Assembly (NCBI GenBank): GCA_012295275.1
Contig: CM022669.1
Coordinates: forward strand, 905,573-938,072
DNA: 32,500 nucleotides
Reading direction: 5' to 3'
Source of the DNA: Chrysomallon squamiferum
Lineage: Eukaryota > Mollusca > Gastropoda > Neomphalida > Peltospiridae
Both the position numbers and the translations under genes were made by a program. Shown in pieces: positions 1-8,815 of this stretch. Under the pieces are notes generated by a model. The model had not been told where the DNA came from. It was given only the letters and a program-made list of their open reading frames with translations, and did no database searches. The stretch's first letter is position 1. Every line of letters begins with the position of its first letter.

Positions 1-273
1 TTAAAAAATATATATATCTAAATATTCCTGTTACATACGAATTTTAAATATTATTTCCAACATATTTACAAAGAGTCAGGTGTAATTATTTATATCATTC
101 GAACATGAGCGTTCTTCATCACTAACTCTGACCCAGACGACGCTTAGCATTCTGTGTGTGTAAGCTGCTGGCGGTTTAGGATGTTTTTGTCACTAGTGTT
201 TTTTAATCTTTTCAGTGCTGATACCTCTAAGTTTTCACATGTTCCTTATCTTTTGCTTTTACGTGTAAGACCC
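1..273. other. AT-rich flank, no gene seen
   Basis: I see no coding region, RNA gene or clear repeat here. The open frame that runs from about position 154 into the minisatellite has no ATG at its start and shows no recognisable domain. Confidence 0.6.
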
Positions 274-608
274 AATTTAAGTCACGTTCTTGAATCACAC
301 TTGCCATTAATAGACACTGAAAATAATTTAAGTCACGTTCTTGAATCATACTTGCTATTAATAGATACTGAAAATAATTTAAGTCACGTTCTTGAATCAT
401 ACTTGCTATTAATAGACACTGAAAATAATTTAAGTCACGTTCTTGAATCACACTTGCCATTAATAGACACTGAAAATAATTTAAGTCACGTTCTTGAGTC
501 ATACTTGTTCTTAATTTAAGAATCATACTTGCCATTAATAGATACTGAAAATACTTTAAGTTACCTTCTTGAATCACCTTCTTGAATCAAAATAATTTAA
601 GTCTTTTG
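274..608. repeat. 51-bp minisatellite
   Basis: Four near-perfect 51-bp units start at 274, 325, 376 and 427, each built on AATTTAAGTCACGTTCTTGA. They are followed by degraded and truncated units to about 608. Because 51 is a multiple of three, the array stays open on both strands and yields a 17-residue peptide repeat (LSHVLES... on the plus strand). I treat that as a by-product of unit length: there is no ATG, no conserved flanking exon and no domain. Confidence 0.9.
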
Positions 609-1304
609 AATATTATTAATACATGTTGAAAACGAGCTTGGGTGGCTATTGTTTTACTGAGCAATTTTTTTTTTTTTTTTTTTTTTTAGTTATTGTACCA
701 TAACTACACGTCCGTTAACGATTTGTGTTTTTCTCTGCTTTTCTTTCCTTCACGCCTCTGTTTCCGGTTAAACTTCCCCACCCCACCACTGCTGGGCTCG
801 TCGCGGTGTTACCATGACAACGTGAAGGTGTAACTCTTATTATTAACCGTTCTGCTCATTTCACGTTTCCCGTTCTCACCGGGCTCTTCACCAGTGGTGT
901 CTCTGTGTTTGAGAAATCAGTTTCTAAAATAATTTAATAACGGGTATTGTGTAAAACAAACACCAATCAGTAAAACACAGCAGTTCTTTGAACACTGCAG
1001 TCATGTTTTGTGTGCAGATACTCTACGCTGTGCTGACACGCTGCACAGAATCAGCGTATTTCCTTCCACTTAATCAGTCGCCCATTGTTCAGTAATTACT
1101 AAAGGAAACAATAGCTGTACCATTCCAGGGCTTTCAGATTTAGCAGAATAATTTCTATTAAATCAATAATCTATTGTGAAATTACGTAATGCCTCATATT
1201 CGTTACTAAGAACAATCAGGGGTGAAAAAGAAAGAAAAGAAAAGTTTTCATTTTATTTTATTTTTATTTATCTTATTCTATTTGTTAATTTACAAGTTAG
1301 AATT
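609..1304. other. Gene-free flank with poly-T tract
   Basis: No gene is visible. A run of 23 T lies at 665-687. The DNA to its right (about 700-930) is noticeably richer in G and C than its surroundings. This arrangement would suit a minus-strand retroposed element whose poly-A tail reads as the T tract, but I found no tRNA-like box or target-site duplication, so it is left unnamed. Confidence 0.5.
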
Positions 1305-1305
1305 G

Positions 1306-1351
<46 letters not shown>

Positions 1352-1376
1352 TTATTATTTTTATTATTATTATTAC
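1305..1376. repeat. ATT microsatellite upstream of gene 1
   Basis: Trinucleotide ATT array with a few TTT interruptions, lying directly before the conserved promoter/exon 1 block of the first LicD-family gene. Similar but shorter ATT tracts precede the same block at about 3750-3790 and 4633-4695. Confidence 0.9.
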
Positions 1377-1508
1377 TGGTTTTGTTTTACTAATTATTAT
1401 AAATAAGTATGGATCTTGCTTAATGCGTGTTCATTCTTGTTTATGAGGGGTGACACAAGTTATAAAGGACGTGTAATGCAGTACGTGAAACAATCGCTGG
1501 AGAAACAG
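1377..1508 (+). promoter_or_regulatory. Promoter and non-coding exon 1 of LicD gene 1
   Basis: This block is duplicated almost perfectly at 3790-3925 and more loosely at 4696-4829, and its 3' part has a counterpart upstream of gene 3 (27022-26989, minus). It ends in a consensus splice donor: AGAAACAG at 1501-1508 followed by GTAAGT. A TATAAAGGAC sequence at 1461-1470 is shared with ghost 1 and gene 3 and may be a TATA box. The exon's 5' end cannot be placed, because a start site 30 bp past the TATA would leave only about 20 nt of exon. An ATG at 1476 is in frame across the donor (phase 0). Conservation across copies and the donor are observed; the promoter role is inferred. Confidence 0.6.
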
Positions 1509-2062
1509 GTAAGTTTACAAAATTTCATAACAAACAAACAGACAAAAACTAAAAAATCTGAAAAAAAATTCAGAGTTATACTAATATGGATAAGCCATTT
1601 CTGATGGAAACAGATTTTATTTGTTATAATAGATAGATAGATAGATAGATAGATAGACAGATAGATATGTATATATGTAAATAGACGATAGATATGTATA
1701 TATGTAGATAGATGTAGATATTGATAGACATAATACAAATTTTTCTGTCACTAGAGACGTTGCAACATGACAGTGTATTTTGTTTAAATTTTGTGTTTTG
1801 TTCCATCTACTGACTGCACACGCTTTTCGGGAACGTATGTTATTTGAAAAGCTAAACATTTGTTTAATTTCTTGTCCCCGTCTTTTAAATGTAAATCAGC
1901 TGATCTTACACACGTAATCATATTCGTAGCCCTCGAGATTTCTAAAAAAAGAAATGAACAAATTAAAAATGTTCAACTGTATAAAAAAAAGTTTGTTAAT
2001 TTTCAACTACGTAACAAATTTTTAAAATTTTCAACTGAATAACAAGTTTCGTTAATTTTCAG
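1509..2062 (+). other. Leader intron of LicD gene 1
   Basis: The inferred intron starts GTAAGT and ends GTTAATTTTCAG at 2051-2062. The same acceptor sequence precedes the matching exon in gene 2 (ends 5074) and gene 3 (minus, 26700) and in ghost 2 (minus, 11909). It contains an ATAG microsatellite at 1630-1716. The length of 554 bp compares with 245 bp in gene 2 and 289 bp in gene 3. Confidence 0.65.
1630..1716. repeat. ATAG/TATG microsatellite
   Basis: Seven clean ATAG units, then an interrupted tail of GATA and TATG motifs, within the leader intron of gene 1. Confidence 0.85.
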
Positions 2063-2219
2063 ATATTTTGTTGCCAAAGACTCTGTGACGTTCTCAAACA
2101 TCTGTCTCGTGTTATAGCATGTGTTAGTGAAAATACAGATTGACACTAGTTGCATCGATATTTACCATTTAATCTGAAATTTCTCAAAAATTAAAATTAA
2201 CACTTTTTTATGAACAGTA
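2063..2219 (+). other. Conserved second leader exon of gene 1, possibly interrupted by a second intron
   Basis: The segment starts right after TTTTCAG and carries a block (GCCAAAGACTCTGTGACGTT) conserved at all four LicD loci that keep this region. A possible further intron runs from GTGAAA at 2127 to AACAG at 2217, two bases before the CDS ATG. Comparable donor/acceptor pairs are visible in gene 2 (5145/5285) and ghost 2. If this intron is real, the exon 1 ATG at 1476 reads through into the CDS in frame. If it is not, that frame stops at 2141-2143. Confidence 0.45.
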
Positions 2220-3155
2220 ATGATTTTGTTCAATAGTGATGTATTTTTTATTCTAACTTTTGTCTGTTTGAGTATTTTATCTCTGCTCAACACAATGTTT
2301 CTGAAGGACAGATACGAAATTCTGCAGAAACTCATCAACACTTACCGCAGTTTCCGTGAGAAAAGCTATTCATTAAATACTGTAAATGTTCCGTTAAAAG
2401 CAAAAGCAATGCCCATGTGGTATATTCCAAACAAAGACAAATTGGAAAGAAATGAGCAGCTGAAGAATTTCATGCCGAGACTTTCCGTAAACGATCACTC
2501 TCAGATGCTTCTTAATGTGGACAAATTCTTCGAAGCTTGCAAGAAAGGAAATCTAACGTGTTTACTGTGGGAAGGATCTCTTCTTGGCGCTTACAGACAT
2601 CACGGAATTATTCCTTGGGATGACGATCTCGATGTTATAATAATCGATACTGATCTGGAAAAGGTTAAAAAGGTTTTATCAAATGTTCCTGGATATGACG
2701 TGTATTCTCCTAAAACTTTTCAGTGGAAGTTTTACCTCAAGGATTTTCCTAGTATGACTGGGAAACCGTTTACATATCCTTTTATCGATATATTCTTCTT
2801 TAAGGAAGATGAAAAACAGATTTCTGGCTTATTTTCAAACATAAAACATTTTGTATATAAAAAAGAAGACGTGTACCCAATTCAGTTACGTGTCTTTGAA
2901 GATCGTTTTGTTCCAACACCTTGTAAAACTTCAAATTTCATAAAGCGTTACGGAATTGGAAAATGTCAATCTTTAAGATTTTTACACAGAGACAATATAA
3001 TAATTAAGCAGTTCTCTGTTCCTTGTAGTCAGTTATATGAAATTTACCCTTTTGTTTTCAGACAAAAAGACACCCGTCCTGGATTTGTTGTTGAGTCACT
3101 GAAACTAGGAAATCAAACTTTAAAAACTGTGCATGTCTCTGACAAATGTCTTTAA
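2220..3155 (+). CDS. LicD/fukutin-family transferase, paralogue 1
   Basis: This encodes a 311-residue protein of the LicD / FKTN / FKRP family, whose known members move a phosphorylated alcohol (phosphocholine, ribitol 5-phosphate) from a CDP-linked donor to a glycan. A hydrophobic stretch at residues 9-28 looks like a signal anchor, so a type II Golgi protein with a lumenal catalytic domain is likely. The nucleotidyltransferase-fold signature lies at 119-139: Gly119-Ser120, then GAYRHH, then PWDDDLDV with Asp134, 135, 136 and 138. A second motif, FIDIFF with Asp190, would supply another metal-binding carboxylate. A conserved [19 protein letters not shown] segment follows at 218-236. N-glycosylation sequons occur at 111 and 298, and seven cysteines suit a lumenal fold. 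The ATG at 2220 aligns with the starts of the paralogues. No frame breaks are present. The family call is strong; the substrate is unknown. Confidence 0.93.
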   Translation: MILFNSDVFFILTFVCLSILSLLNTMFLKDRYEILQKLINTYRSFREKSYSLNTVNVPLKAKAMPMWYIPNKDKLERNEQLKNFMPRLSVNDHSQMLLNVDKFFEACKKGNLTCLLWEGSLLGAYRHHGIIPWDDDLDVIIIDTDLEKVKKVLSNVPGYDVYSPKTFQWKFYLKDFPSMTGKPFTYPFIDIFFFKEDEKQISGLFSNIKHFVYKKEDVYPIQLRVFEDRFVPTPCKTSNFIKRYGIGKCQSLRFLHRDNIIIKQFSVPCSQLYEIYPFVFRQKDTRPGFVVESLKLGNQTLKTVHVSDKCL

Positions 3156-3265
3156 CATTTGTACACGGAGTATTGTTTTGTTTTATTTATGTATGCAAGT
3201 AAAATCACTGTGTAATTAATATAATACATTTAATTCAATAATCAACGTAAACTACATCATAAGAA

Positions 3266-3271
3266 AATAAA
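3266..3271 (+). terminator. Poly(A) signal AATAAA of gene 1
   Basis: AATAAA lies about 110 nt past the stop codon in a 3' flank that is copied in ghost 1, where the hexamer recurs at 4131-4136. The position fits a short 3' UTR. No cleavage site can be seen directly. Confidence 0.55.
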
Positions 3272-3789
3272 TAACACCCGAATAACTGTATTTTATATTT
3301 GTTTTTAGATATTTTTTCTGAATTGCTTTCATATATTTAAACATGAACACACTATTAAAGTGTGCAAAACTGAATCAGTTAACTGACACAGTTCACAGTA
3401 TTTTTGATATAGTGGATAAAACGTGTAATTTAAATGTATACCTTTCACAAGACTAGTAATGTGGTAGTAGACATTAATACTTGAATTTCAAGTTTAAATT
3501 TAGACATTTCACAATATTAGTTATAGAATGGATAAAGCAAATATTTTAAGTAAAACTTTGTCCTACATAACATTTGTCTGACCAAAATACCTTGTAGGAG
3601 GTCAAGCTTTACTAAAAACTGATACAGGTATAAACGGAAACAGCTAAGCGCGGTAACTGACAAAGTGGGTTCTATTTATTTTTGAGGTTATTTATTATCT
3701 CACATTCTTTACGATTCAGAAAGAACAAACTGAGAAAACATTTTAAGTTTATTATTATTATTTTTTTAGTTGTTATTATTATTATTATT

Positions 3790-4137
3790 ACTGGTTTTGT
3801 TTTACTTATTAGTATGTGAATAAGTATGGATCTTGCTTAATGCGTGTTCATTCTTGTTCATGAGGGGTGACACAAGTTATAAAGGACGTGTAATGCAGTA
3901 CGTGTAACAATCGCTGGAGAAACAGGTAAGTTTACAAAATTTCATAACAAACAAACAGACAAAAATTAAAAAATCTGAAAAAAAATTCAGAGTAATACTA
4001 ATATGGATAAGCCATTTTTGATGGAACAGATTTTATTTCTTTGTTATTACACTTGTACATTTTAATATTGTTTTATTTTATTTATGTATACAAGTAGAAT
4101 CAATAATCAACGTAAACTACATCATAAGAAAATAAAT
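3790..4137 (+). pseudogene. Ghost LicD locus 1: exon 1 joined to a 3' UTR
   Basis: Positions 3790-4040 copy the promoter, exon 1 (TATAAAGGAC at 3878-3887, donor GTAAGT at 3926) and the start of the leader intron of gene 1. From about 4052 the sequence switches to the LicD 3' UTR (ATTGTTTTATTTTATTTATG, then AATAAA at 4131). The rest of the intron, the second leader exon and the whole CDS are missing. A gene copy therefore lost its body between the intron and the region just past the stop codon. No coding sequence remains. An alternative origin, unequal crossing-over between neighbouring units, would give the same product. Confidence 0.75.
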
Positions 4138-4695
4138 AACACCCGAATAACTGTATTTTATATTTGTTTTTAGATATTTTTTCTTAATTGCTTTGAAATA
4201 TTTAAACATGAACACACTATTAAAGTGTGCAAAACTGAACCAGTTAACTGACACAGTTCACAGTATTTTTGATATAGTGGATAAAACGTGTAATTTAAAT
4301 TTATACCTTTCACAAGACTAGTAATGTGGTAGTAGACATTAATACTTTAATTTAAAGTTTAAATCGAGACATTTCACAATATTAGTGATAGAATGGAGAA
4401 AGCAAATATTTTAAGTAAAACGTTGTCCTACATAACATTTGTCTGATCAAAATACCTTGCTTGAAGGTTGCTGTGACTGTACTAAAACGTTATCTTTATA
4501 CAGGTATAAACTGAAATAACTAAGCGGGATAACTGAGAAAGAGGGTTCTTTTTTATGAAGTTATCTATTATCTGACATTCTTTACGGATCAGAAAGAACA
4601 AGCTGAGAAAACATTTTAAGTTTAGAAGTGTCTATTATTATTATTGTTTGTGTTGTTATTATTATTATTATTACTGTTGTTGTTGTTGTTATTAT

Positions 4696-4829
4696 TGGTT
4701 TAGCATAACTTATTACTGTATGAATAAGTATCGATCAGGCTGAACGTGTCTTCATTTGTATTAGAAAGACGTCGGATGAGAGTGGGGGGTGTTTTCTTCA
4801 CTGCAAGTAGCGATCGCTCGATAAAACAG
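4696..4829 (+). promoter_or_regulatory. Promoter/exon 1 region of LicD gene 2
   Basis: This is homologous to 1377-1508 but diverged. It ends CGATAAAACAG at 4829, followed by GTTCGT, a weaker donor than the GTAAGT of gene 1. The TATAAAGGAC block shared by gene 1, ghost 1 and gene 3 is not recognisable here; a GACGTC and a short CGATCG palindrome are seen instead. Regulation of gene 2 may therefore differ from that of its siblings, which is an inference. Confidence 0.45.
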
Positions 4830-5074
4830 GTTCGTATGCAAAATGTATAATAACATTATCAACTTATTTATTTGTTTTTATTTTCTTATTATTGTTGTTG
4901 TTGTTGTCATGGCCATCGTCATCGTTATCATTAACATCTTGTTCTGTTTTGTTGTTTTTTAAATTCTTCAAAAAACATATATGCAACATACAGTCACCGC
5001 CTTATTCAGTAATGAAAAGTGAACTTACTCACGAATGAATTTTCATCTGCCTAACAAGTTTTGTTAATTTTCAG

Positions 5075-5162
5075 ATACGTTGTTGCCAGACTCTGTGACG
5101 TCCTGAACCATCTCACTCTCGTGTCTGTCGTCTCTTATCTTATAGTAAAAACACGCACTAGA

Positions 5163-5193
<31 letters not shown>

Positions 5194-5293
5194 CATCATC
5201 ATCATAATTATTATTGTTACTGTCGATATTAAACATTTAACCTGCAGTTTCTCTTTAAACACTAAAATTTTAAATTTATCTACAGCAAAAGTG
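5075..5293 (+). other. Leader exon region of LicD gene 2
   Basis: It follows the conserved acceptor GTTAATTTTCAG (ends 5074) and begins ATACGTTGTTGCCAGACTCT, the counterpart of 2063 onward. An ATT array at 5167-5200 lies inside. A donor-like GTAAAA at 5145 and an acceptor CTACAG at 5280-5285 would remove the array as a second leader intron of 141 bp. The frame through this exon is closed by a TGA after seven codons, so the N-terminal extension possible in gene 1 is not possible here. Confidence 0.45.
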
Positions 5294-6229
5294 ATGTCCA
5301 GTAAATACTTATTTTTTATTCTAACTTTTGTTAGTTTGATTATTTTGTCCGTTGTCTACATAAATTCAGTAAATAACAGCTATGACATTTTCCAGAAATT
5401 ATTCTACAAAAACCAAAATTTCCATCAGACCAACTATTCATTAAAGTGTTTAAATATTCCGCTGAAAGACTCGATAAAAGCAATGCTTCCGTGGTATGTT
5501 CCACAAAAAGACAAATTGGAAACAAATGAACAGCTTAAGAAATTTTTGCCGAGACTTTCCGTAAACGATCATTTTCAGATGCTTCTTTCTATGGACAAGT
5601 TCTTCGAAACTTGCAAGAAAGGAAATTTAACGTGTTTACTGTGGGACGGATCTCTTCTTGGCGCTTACAGACATCATGGAATTATTCCTTGGGATGACGA
5701 TCTCGATGTGATAATAATTGAAAATCATCCGGAAAAGCTTAAAAAGTTGTTTTCAAGTGTTCCTGGATATGAACTGTATATCACCAAAGACATTCCGTGG
5801 AAGTTTTACCACAAAGATCTTCCACGTGTTCGTGGGCACTCATATAAATATCCCTTTATCGATATATTCTTCTATAAGGAAGATGCAAAACAGATTTCTG
5901 GTTTATTTGCAAAAACAAGAAACTTTGTGTACAAAAAAGACATCGTCTTCCCGATTCAGTTACGAGTTTTTGAAGATCGTCTCGTTCCTACACCATGTAA
6001 AATATTTGATGTTATCAAGCGTTACAGAATTGAAAAATGTGAATCTTTGGGTTATGTACACAAAGATGATAGAGCAATTAAGGAGTTATCAATTCCATGC
6101 AGTCAGTTATATGAAATTTACCCTTTTGTTTTCAGACAAAACGACACCCGTCCTGGATTTGTTTCTGAGTCACTGAAACTAGGAAATCAAACTTTAAAAA
6201 CTGTGCATGTCTCTGACAAATGTCTTTAA
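5294..6229 (+). CDS. LicD/fukutin-family transferase, paralogue 2
   Basis: This encodes 311 residues. The first ATG is at 5294 (MSSKYLFF...); the codon before it is GTG and not a likely start. A signal-anchor helix spans residues 5-23. The catalytic signature lies at 119-139 with [17 protein letters not shown], and FIDIFF with Asp190 follows, so the predicted active site is complete. The stem region has extra N-glycosylation sequons at 27 and 47, with others at 111, 283 and 298. The middle (residues 143-180 and 237-266) is the most diverged from genes 1 and 3, including [10 protein letters not shown] in place of VYSPKTFQWK, which may change acceptor choice. The last 43 codons are nearly identical to genes 1 and 3 at the DNA level. 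Its function is expected to be Golgi transfer of a phosphorylated group to a glycan; the substrate is unknown. Confidence 0.93.
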   Translation: MSSKYLFFILTFVSLIILSVVYINSVNNSYDIFQKLFYKNQNFHQTNYSLKCLNIPLKDSIKAMLPWYVPQKDKLETNEQLKKFLPRLSVNDHFQMLLSMDKFFETCKKGNLTCLLWDGSLLGAYRHHGIIPWDDDLDVIIIENHPEKLKKLFSSVPGYELYITKDIPWKFYHKDLPRVRGHSYKYPFIDIFFYKEDAKQISGLFAKTRNFVYKKDIVFPIQLRVFEDRLVPTPCKIFDVIKRYRIEKCESLGYVHKDDRAIKELSIPCSQLYEIYPFVFRQNDTRPGFVSESLKLGNQTLKTVHVSDKCL

Positions 6230-6243
6230 GATGATTACATTGG

Positions 6244-6247
<4 letters not shown>

Positions 6248-6276
<29 letters not shown>
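6248..6276 (+). repeat. Poly-T tract in the 3' UTR of gene 2
   Basis: A run of 29 T begins 19 bp after the stop codon. The matching place in gene 1 reads ATTGTTTTGTTTTATTTATG, so the tract probably grew from a T-rich piece of the original UTR. The AATAAA used by gene 1 is mutated in this copy (AAACATAACACC near 6361); the next AATAAA is at 6574-6579. Confidence 0.8.
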
Positions 6277-6281
<5 letters not shown>

Positions 6282-6381
6282 TTTATTTTGGTATGCAAGT
6301 AAAAATACTACGTAATTAGTATAATTTAATACAGAAATCAGAGAAAGCAGCGCTACAAGAAAAACATAACACCTCAGTTAC

Positions 6382-6454
6382 TTTTCTTCTTCTTCTCCTC
6401 CTCCTCTTCCTCCTTATTCTTCTTCTTATTATTATTACTATTACTATTATTATG

Positions 6455-6510
<56 letters not shown>
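6382..6510. repeat. CTT/CCT then ATT microsatellites
   Basis: A pyrimidine tract of TTC, TCC and CTC triplets (6382-6425) runs into ATT/ACT triplets and a long ATT array ending at 6510, inside the probable 3' UTR of gene 2. Confidence 0.9.
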
Positions 6511-6511
<1 letters not shown>

Positions 6512-6519
6512 ATTTAATT

Positions 6520-7250
6520 AACTAAATAATTACTAACATGTTCAGAGTAAATTCAGTTATGAGAGACTTATTAAATAAATCATCATTTTTATTACTAAAA
6601 TAGAGTAAAAACGTTTCATGTAACAACACATTTTGTAGTGAGATTGTAATTTGTATTAGTCAGCAATGTACAAGATCTGTTCATGTAATTTTTCCTTTGT
6701 AAACTTCTATTAAAATTGACGTAATGTCACATTAATGACGCCATAAGAGATACATGGTTTCGCTGGCGTTTGTAAGTAGAACAATAAATAGGTTTGCTTA
6801 AATTATATATTTATAAATTGAAAACAAAATAAACTCCTCAAAAGTTAAAATAGGAAATTTCTTTTAATAAGTATTTACAGCTTAATGATGTTAAGTATTT
6901 TCGTTTAATAGAGAAATATATGTTTTGTCACTGATCAAAATACCCTAGTTACAAAGAAATCAGAAGATGGAGAATCCCCATTCATTCATTTCTCACATTC
7001 AGCTTATTGTTAAGAAATGAACCGTAATCATCAATATTCACGGCATAAATCACATGTATATATGTGGCACAGCAGTATTGAGAAAATACTAAAGAAAAAT
7101 ACCTTTATGTGTAGTTATAAAGTCACCGTGACAAGTTTAACATATTGAGTAACATCTGTTTGACATATAGTTTGTTTTAAGTACATTCAGGCCATTTATT
7201 ATACTGACTCTCATGACTAGAGATTAATTTCATAATTATTCAGACAATCA
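6520..7250. repeat. 3' flank of gene 2, inverted relative to flanks of ghost 2 and gene 3
   Basis: Short conserved blocks reappear in reverse complement. The text around 6530-6580 and 6660-6715 (CAATGTACAAGATCTGTTCA) matches 11040-11180, and that around 6980-7070 (ACCGTAATCATCAATATTCA) matches 24590-24680. This is the downstream flank that travelled with the LicD gene when it was duplicated in opposite orientation. AATAAA at 6574-6579 may be the poly(A) signal of gene 2. No further gene is visible. Confidence 0.7.
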
Positions 7251-7368
7251 GGAGATGCTTGTTTCTTTTTTTTGTTATTACTCATTTCTTTTTAATGATT
7301 ACCAAAGATTAACTAATCGATATATAATTAAATTAATAAAAATTAAATATAGAGAAAAAGGAAAAAGA

Positions 7369-7473
7369 TTAATTATTATAATTGTTGTGATATTATTATT
7401 ACTACTAAAATTATTATTATTATTATTATTGTTGTTGTTGTTGTTGTTGTTGTTTTTTTTTTTTTTTTTTTTT
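7369..7473. repeat. ATT / GTT microsatellite ending in poly-T
   Basis: Successive ATT, GTT and T-only tracts (22 T at 7452-7473). The apparent open frames through it on both strands are repeat artefacts. Confidence 0.9.
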
Positions 7474-7489
7474 ACTAAGTCTGTTTGAT

Positions 7490-7990
7490 TCATTGGTTCA
7501 GCTTTGTAATAAAACAGTTAAAATGATGTAATTTTGCCAAAGTCAAACTCGTCACGAATCATTGAAATCGATGACCCAGTTTGTTGTCTCATAAAGTCTT
7601 AAGGGTCGGGTTGCTTATCGAAGTACAAAAGTACCTAACATGATTTAATAGTCGTGGTGAAATATATTTCTTACAACTCAATCTTTGTTTAGAAAAAATA
7701 TTAATCATGTATAAAAGTATGTGTTTAGATAGAAATGTACAATTTGATTTCTTTGTGTTTAGATAAACATACAATTTGATTGTTTAAGTTTCATAAATTT
7801 ATGTGTTTAGATAAAAATGTGAAACATGACCCGTCATGTTTAAAACTTTTTAAGTTTAAATAAGAAATGTACGATTTGACTGTTCGTGTTTAGAAGTTTA
7901 TATGTTAAGATAAAAAATGTACTATTTGATTGTTCGTATTTAGAACTTTATGAGTTTAGATAAAAATGTACAATCTGAGTTTTCTTTATT
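7490..7990. repeat. Inverted duplicate of 23225-24260 with a degenerate tandem repeat
   Basis: GGTTCAGCTTTGTAATAAA near 7497 and AAGTACAAAAGTACCTAACA near 7620 are found in reverse complement near 24240 and 23690. From about 7690 to 7980 a degenerate unit of roughly 55 bp recurs about five times (core GTTTAGATAAAAATGTACAA). Its reverse complement is expanded at 23225-23640 (core ATCTAAATACATAAAC). No coding region is seen. Confidence 0.75.
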
Positions 7991-8119
7991 TTGTTTAATT
8001 ATTTTCATTAAAGCTTGTATTGTTAGAAATCTAGATAACCTTAAAATATAATTAAAATGTTGTATATTTTACAAATGAATTTTATTAACATTTATTATTT
8101 ACATTTTTGCTTTCTTTAC

Positions 8120-8815
8120 GTTTGTATCTGTCTTTATTAATTCTGTAAAATATTGTACTGTTTAGCACGTAATTATACACGTCCCTGTACACTGGTATCA
8201 ACACTAAATAAGCGTAGTATATAGACACGCCTATACGTGAAGTTTATAGAGAGGCGGTCATTCTGGTACATTTCTTAAATCAGTTATAGTTAGATATACT
8301 TTCTTGTAGTTTACACACACACACACACACAGACACACACACTCACACAGACACACACACACAGACACACACACACAGTTATACTTTCTTAAACTTTCTT
8401 GTAGTTTACACACACACACAGACACACACACACACATAGTTATACTTTCTTATACTTTCTTGTAGTTTGTACACAAACACATACAGACATACACACACTC
8501 ACACACAGACACACACACACATATACCAGAATATATCATTTTTATGTCTATGTGTTTTACCTGATTATACATGTGTGAAATATATTCATCTGTACCAATA
8601 CCAGTAAATAAATTTGTTATATTACTTGTAGTTAGTTATAATTCTTGTAGTTTATTTTTATTTTTGGATCTTTATTAATTCTGTAAAATATTGTACTATT
8701 TAGCACGTAATTATATACAGTTTGGCGTCCCTGTACACTGATATCAACACTAAATAAGCGTAGTATATAGACACGCCTATACGTGAAGTTAATAGAGAGG
8801 CGGTCATTCTGTTAT
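8120..8815. repeat. Local direct duplication around CA-repeat tandem units
   Basis: About 150 bp at 8120-8270 (including ACTAAATAAGCGTAGTATAT) is repeated directly at 8665-8815. Between the copies, roughly 8287-8525 holds units of TATACTTTCTTGTAGTTT followed by CA/GACA tracts, three times over. No gene is visible. Confidence 0.85.

Larger units (their letters stand above)
3160..4860 (+). repeat. Tandem duplication of 3' flank plus exon 1 cassette
   Basis: The stretch of about 3160-3960 recurs at about 4053-4860 in the same order: LicD 3' UTR with AATAAA, an intergenic block (shared TTTAAACATGAACACACTAT), an ATT tract and the promoter/exon 1 block with its splice donor. The first copy lost nothing before its exon 1. 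The second has small internal deletions, such as part of the UTR before 4100, and a more diverged exon 1. This is what repeated tandem duplication of a whole LicD gene unit leaves behind. Confidence 0.85.

Noticed and set aside
665-930. Poly-T next to GC-richer DNA as a minus-strand SINE
   Set aside because: I could not find a tRNA-type B box, a target-site duplication or a second copy.
5718-6176. A 152-codon frame overlapping gene 2
   Set aside because: It lies in another frame on the same strand inside the well-supported LicD CDS and is not open in genes 1 or 3 in the same way.
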